From NCBI RefSeq assembly GCF_000003605.2, contig NW_003119423.1, forward strand, positions 1-26,256: DNA of 26,256 nucleotides, in the 5' to 3' direction. The first letter of the stretch is position 1, and every line of letters starts with the position of its first letter. This DNA comes from Saccoglossus kowalevskii. Lineage: Eukaryota > Hemichordata > Enteropneusta > Harrimaniidae. This document shows positions 23,991 to 26,256 of the stretch, in pieces. Both the position numbers and the translations under genes were made by a program. The notes under the pieces are model-generated. The model made no database searches. It saw only the letters and a list, made by a program, of their open reading frames with translations, and was not told the origin of the DNA.

Positions 23991-24490
23991 TATATGCTAC
24001 GGTATGAGAACATATATGCTACGGTATGAGAACATATATGCTACGATATGAGAACATATATGCAACGGTGTGAGAAAAAATATGCTATGGTATGAGAACG
24101 TATATGCTACGGTATGAGAACGTATATACTACGGTGTGACAACATATATGCTACAGTGTGAGAACATATATGCTATGGTATGATAACATATATGCTACAG
24201 TATGATAATATATATGCTACGGTATGAGAACATATATATGCTACGGTATGAGAACATATATGCGACGGTGTGAGAACATATATGCTATGGTATGAGAGTA
24301 TATATGCTACGGTGTGAGAACATATATGCTATGGTATGAGAACATATATATGCTACGGTATGAGAACATATATGCTATGGTGTGAGAACATATATGCTAT
24401 GTTATGAGAACATATATGCTATGGTATGAGAACATATATGCTATGGTATGAGAACATATATATGCTACGGTAGGAGAACATATATGCTAG
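23990..24490 (+). repeat. Partial third copy of the 1,514-bp unit
   Basis: CTACGATATG, CAACGGTGTGAGAAAAAAT, ATACTACGG, GTGACAAC, GTATGATAAT, GCGACGG, GAGAGTAT, CTATGTT, GGTAGGAG and CTAGGG match 3,344-3,842 at offset 20,646 (20,648 after one AT gain near 24,460). At about 24,490 it jumps, in register, to sequence matching 1,150 onward (offset 23,340). Confidence 0.85.
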
Positions 24491-25040
24491 GGTATGAGAA
24501 TATATATGCTACAGTGTGAGAACATATATGCTATGATATGAGAACATATATATGCTATGGTATGAGAACATATATGCTACGGTATGAGAATGTATATGCT
24601 ATGGTATGAGAACATATATATGCTACGGTATGAGAACATATATGCTATGGTATGAGAACATATATGCTATGGTATGAGAACATATATGCTATGGTATGAG
24701 AACATATATGCAACGGTATGAGAAGGTATATGCTATGGTGTGAGAACATATATGCTACGGTGTGAGAACGTATATGCTATGGTATGAGAACATATATGCT
24801 ACGGTATGAGAACATATATGCTACGGTATGAGAACTTATATGCTTCGGTATGAGAACATATATGCTATGGTATGAGAACATATATGCTATGGTATGAGAA
24901 CATACCATAGCATAGGTATGAGAACATATATGCTATCGTGTGAGAACATATATGCTATGGTATGGGAACATATATGCTACGGTGTGAGAATATATATGCT
25001 ATGGTGTGAGAACATATATGCTACGTTATGAGCACATATA
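24491..25040 (+). repeat. Segment matching 1150-1700, with hairpin 17
   Basis: CTACAGTGTG, CTATGATATG, GAGAATGTAT, CAACGG/GAGAAGG and CTTCGG lead to the hairpin, as upstream of hairpin 2. The offset goes from 23,340 to 23,342 owing to one AT gain near 24,545. Downstream, the monomer corresponding to GTGTGAGAACACAT at 1,671 is GTGTGAGAACATAT here. Confidence 0.83.
24883..24914. repeat. 32-bp perfect inverted repeat, hairpin 17
   Basis: Identical copy, A-type context. The monomer after the hairpin reads CTATCGTGTGAG, a private change from CTATGGTGTGAG. Confidence 0.95.
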
Positions 25041-25957
25041 TGCTACGGTGTGAGAAAATATATGCTATGGTACGAGAACATATATGCTACGATATGAGAA
25101 CATATATGCTACGGTATGAGAACATATATATGCTACGGTATGAGAACATATATGCTACGGTGTGAGAACAAATGTATGCTACAGTATGAGAACATATATG
25201 CTACGGTATGAGAACATATATGCTACGATATGAGAACATATATGCAACGGTGTGAGAACAAATATGCTATGGTATGAGAACGTATATGCTACGGTATGAG
25301 AACATATATGCTACGGTGTGACAACATATATGCTACGGTGTGAGAACATATTTGCTATGGTATGATAACATATATGCTACAGTATGAGAACATATATATG
25401 CTACGGTATGAGAACATATATATGCTACGGTATGAGAACATATATGCGACGGTGTGAGAACATATATGCTATGGTATGAGAGTATATATGCTACAGTGTG
25501 AGAACATATATGCTATGGTATGAGAACATATATATGCTACGGTATGAGAACATATATGCTACGGTGTGAGAACATATATGCTATGTTATGAGAACATATA
25601 TGCTATGGTATGAGAACATATATGCTATGGTATGAGAACATATATGCTACGGTAGGAGAACATATATGCTAGGGTGTGAGAACATATATGCTATGGTATG
25701 AGAACATATATGCTATGGTATGAAAACATATATATGCTACGGTATGAGAACATATATGCTATGGTGTGAGAACATATATGCTATGGTTTGAGAACATATA
25801 TGCTACGGTATGAGAACGTATATGCTATGGTATGAGAACATATATGCTACAGTGTTAGAACATATATGCTACCGTGTGAGAACATATATGCTATGGTATG
25901 AACACATATATATGCTACGGTATGAGAACATATATGCTATTGTATGAGAACATATAT

Positions 25958-26222
25958 GCTACGGTGTTAGAACATATATGCTATGGTACGAGAACATATA
26001 TGCTACGGTATGAAAACATATATATGCTACGGTATGAGAACATATATGCTACGGTGTTAGAACATATATGCTATGGCACGAGAACATATATGCTATGGTA
26101 TGAGAACATATATGCTATGGTATGAGAACATATATGCTACGGTGTTATAACATATATGCTATGGTACGAGAACATATATGCTATGGTATGAAAACATATA
26201 TGCTACGGTATGAGACATATAT
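25958..26222 (+). repeat. Four-monomer (88-bp) tandem unit, three copies
   Basis: Units begin at 25958, 26048 and 26136 (lengths 90, 88 and 87). Each starts with a GTGTTAG-type monomer (GTGTTATAAC in the third), followed by a GTACGAG or GCACGAG monomer and then two others, often GTATGAAAAC and GTATGAG. The lengths differ through one AT gain in unit 1 and a one-base loss in unit 3. It is a different higher-order period from the kilobase blocks elsewhere and may continue beyond the window. Confidence 0.8.
26202..26222 (+). repeat. 21-bp monomer (single-base loss)
   Basis: It reads TATGAGACAT where the consensus is TATGAGAACAT. It is the third odd-length monomer seen and lies 34 bases from the window edge. 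Confidence 0.8.
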
Positions 26223-26256
26223 GCTATGGTATGAGAACATATATGCTATGGTATGA

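Larger units (their letters stand above)
1..26256 (+). repeat. 22-bp satellite DNA array filling the window
   Basis: Direct reading shows head-to-tail copies of a 22-bp monomer, GCTACGGTATGAG then AACATATAT, from the first base to the last, all in the same orientation. Common variants are CTATGG, CTACAG, CTTCGG or CTTTGG for CTACGG; GGTGTGAG for GGTATGAG; and AACGTAT, AATGTAT or AACACAT for AACATAT. The monomer is about 36% G+C. Every junction carries the self-complementary CATATATG, and every monomer carries a 4-bp mini inverted repeat (TATG, loop AGAA, CATA). No unique sequence, transposon or gene interrupts it. The length, homogeneity and higher-order copying are typical of eukaryotic satellite DNA in heterochromatin. 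The family, chromosome position and species cannot be told from the sequence. Confidence 0.97.

Noticed and set aside
1-26256. CRISPR array
   Set aside because: The 22-bp repeats are directly adjacent with no unique spacers, and there are no cas genes.
1-26256. Telomeric repeat
   Set aside because: There are no TTAGGG-like or other G-run telomere units. The monomer has at most GG or GGG.
1-26256. TATA-type promoters at TATATATG or CATATAAGC
   Set aside because: The AT runs belong to the monomer junction, occur every 22 bases and show no downstream gene. TATAAG forms are single-base variants.
1-26256. Tandem-repeat gene (such as a mucin or antifreeze type protein)
   Set aside because: 22 bp is not a multiple of three, indels of two bases are frequent, and stops recur in all six frames.
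1-26256. Array as a pure assembly artefact
   Set aside because: Variant monomers recur in consistent order with a few private substitutions and exact offset bookkeeping, as expected of real copying. Individual block copies could still be mis-assembled, which only spanning reads can settle.

Overview
The whole 26,256-base window is one uninterrupted tandem satellite array. I find no protein gene, RNA gene, transposon or unique sequence in it. The monomer is 22 bp, read on the + strand as GCTACGGTATGAG followed by AACATATAT, and all copies point the same way (about 1,180, estimated from the length). Both window edges fall inside the array, so it continues on each side. Monomer length is mostly 22 or 24 bp, with a few 26-bp copies and one 20-bp copy, because the AT run at the monomer junction gains or loses AT pairs. 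I saw three odd-length monomers (21, 21 and 23 bp).

Organism: this is a eukaryotic chromosome, probably centromeric, pericentromeric, subtelomeric or another heterochromatic block. I do not recognise the family and cannot name the species. The monomer varies as CG/TG/CA at the same dinucleotides, which is the usual trace of deamination of methylated cytosine. That points to a genome with CpG methylation (vertebrate or plant type), but this is an inference.

Layout: above the monomer level there is a mosaic higher-order structure. Variant monomers recur in the same order in blocks of about 0.4-1.5 kb that are copied within the window. The clearest case is a clean 1,514-bp tandem duplication (1280-2793 and 2794-4307) with only six substitutions seen by eye. 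Other recopied blocks include 5604-6755 = 14259-15410, 6775-8180 = 21639-23044, 15411-16334 = 20730-21653, a 2.0-kb tandem step near 14.06/16.06 kb, a 1.57-1.66-kb step near 9.93/11.50 kb, and a 506-bp tandem step near 12.63/13.14 kb. The last 265 bp hold three copies of a different, four-monomer (88-bp) unit.

The most distinctive element is a 32-bp perfect inverted repeat (14-bp arms, AGAA loop), present 17 times and spaced 596-2,734 bp apart. It is one monomer whose junction segment has been turned around. All 17 copies are identical over the 32 bp, although the monomers around them vary. It serves as a landmark for the higher-order units and could form a hairpin or cruciform.

The short open frames in the window are by-products of the 22-bp period (22 mod 3 = 1) and are not genes. 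No encoded biological system is present. What may be new here is the satellite family and its architecture.
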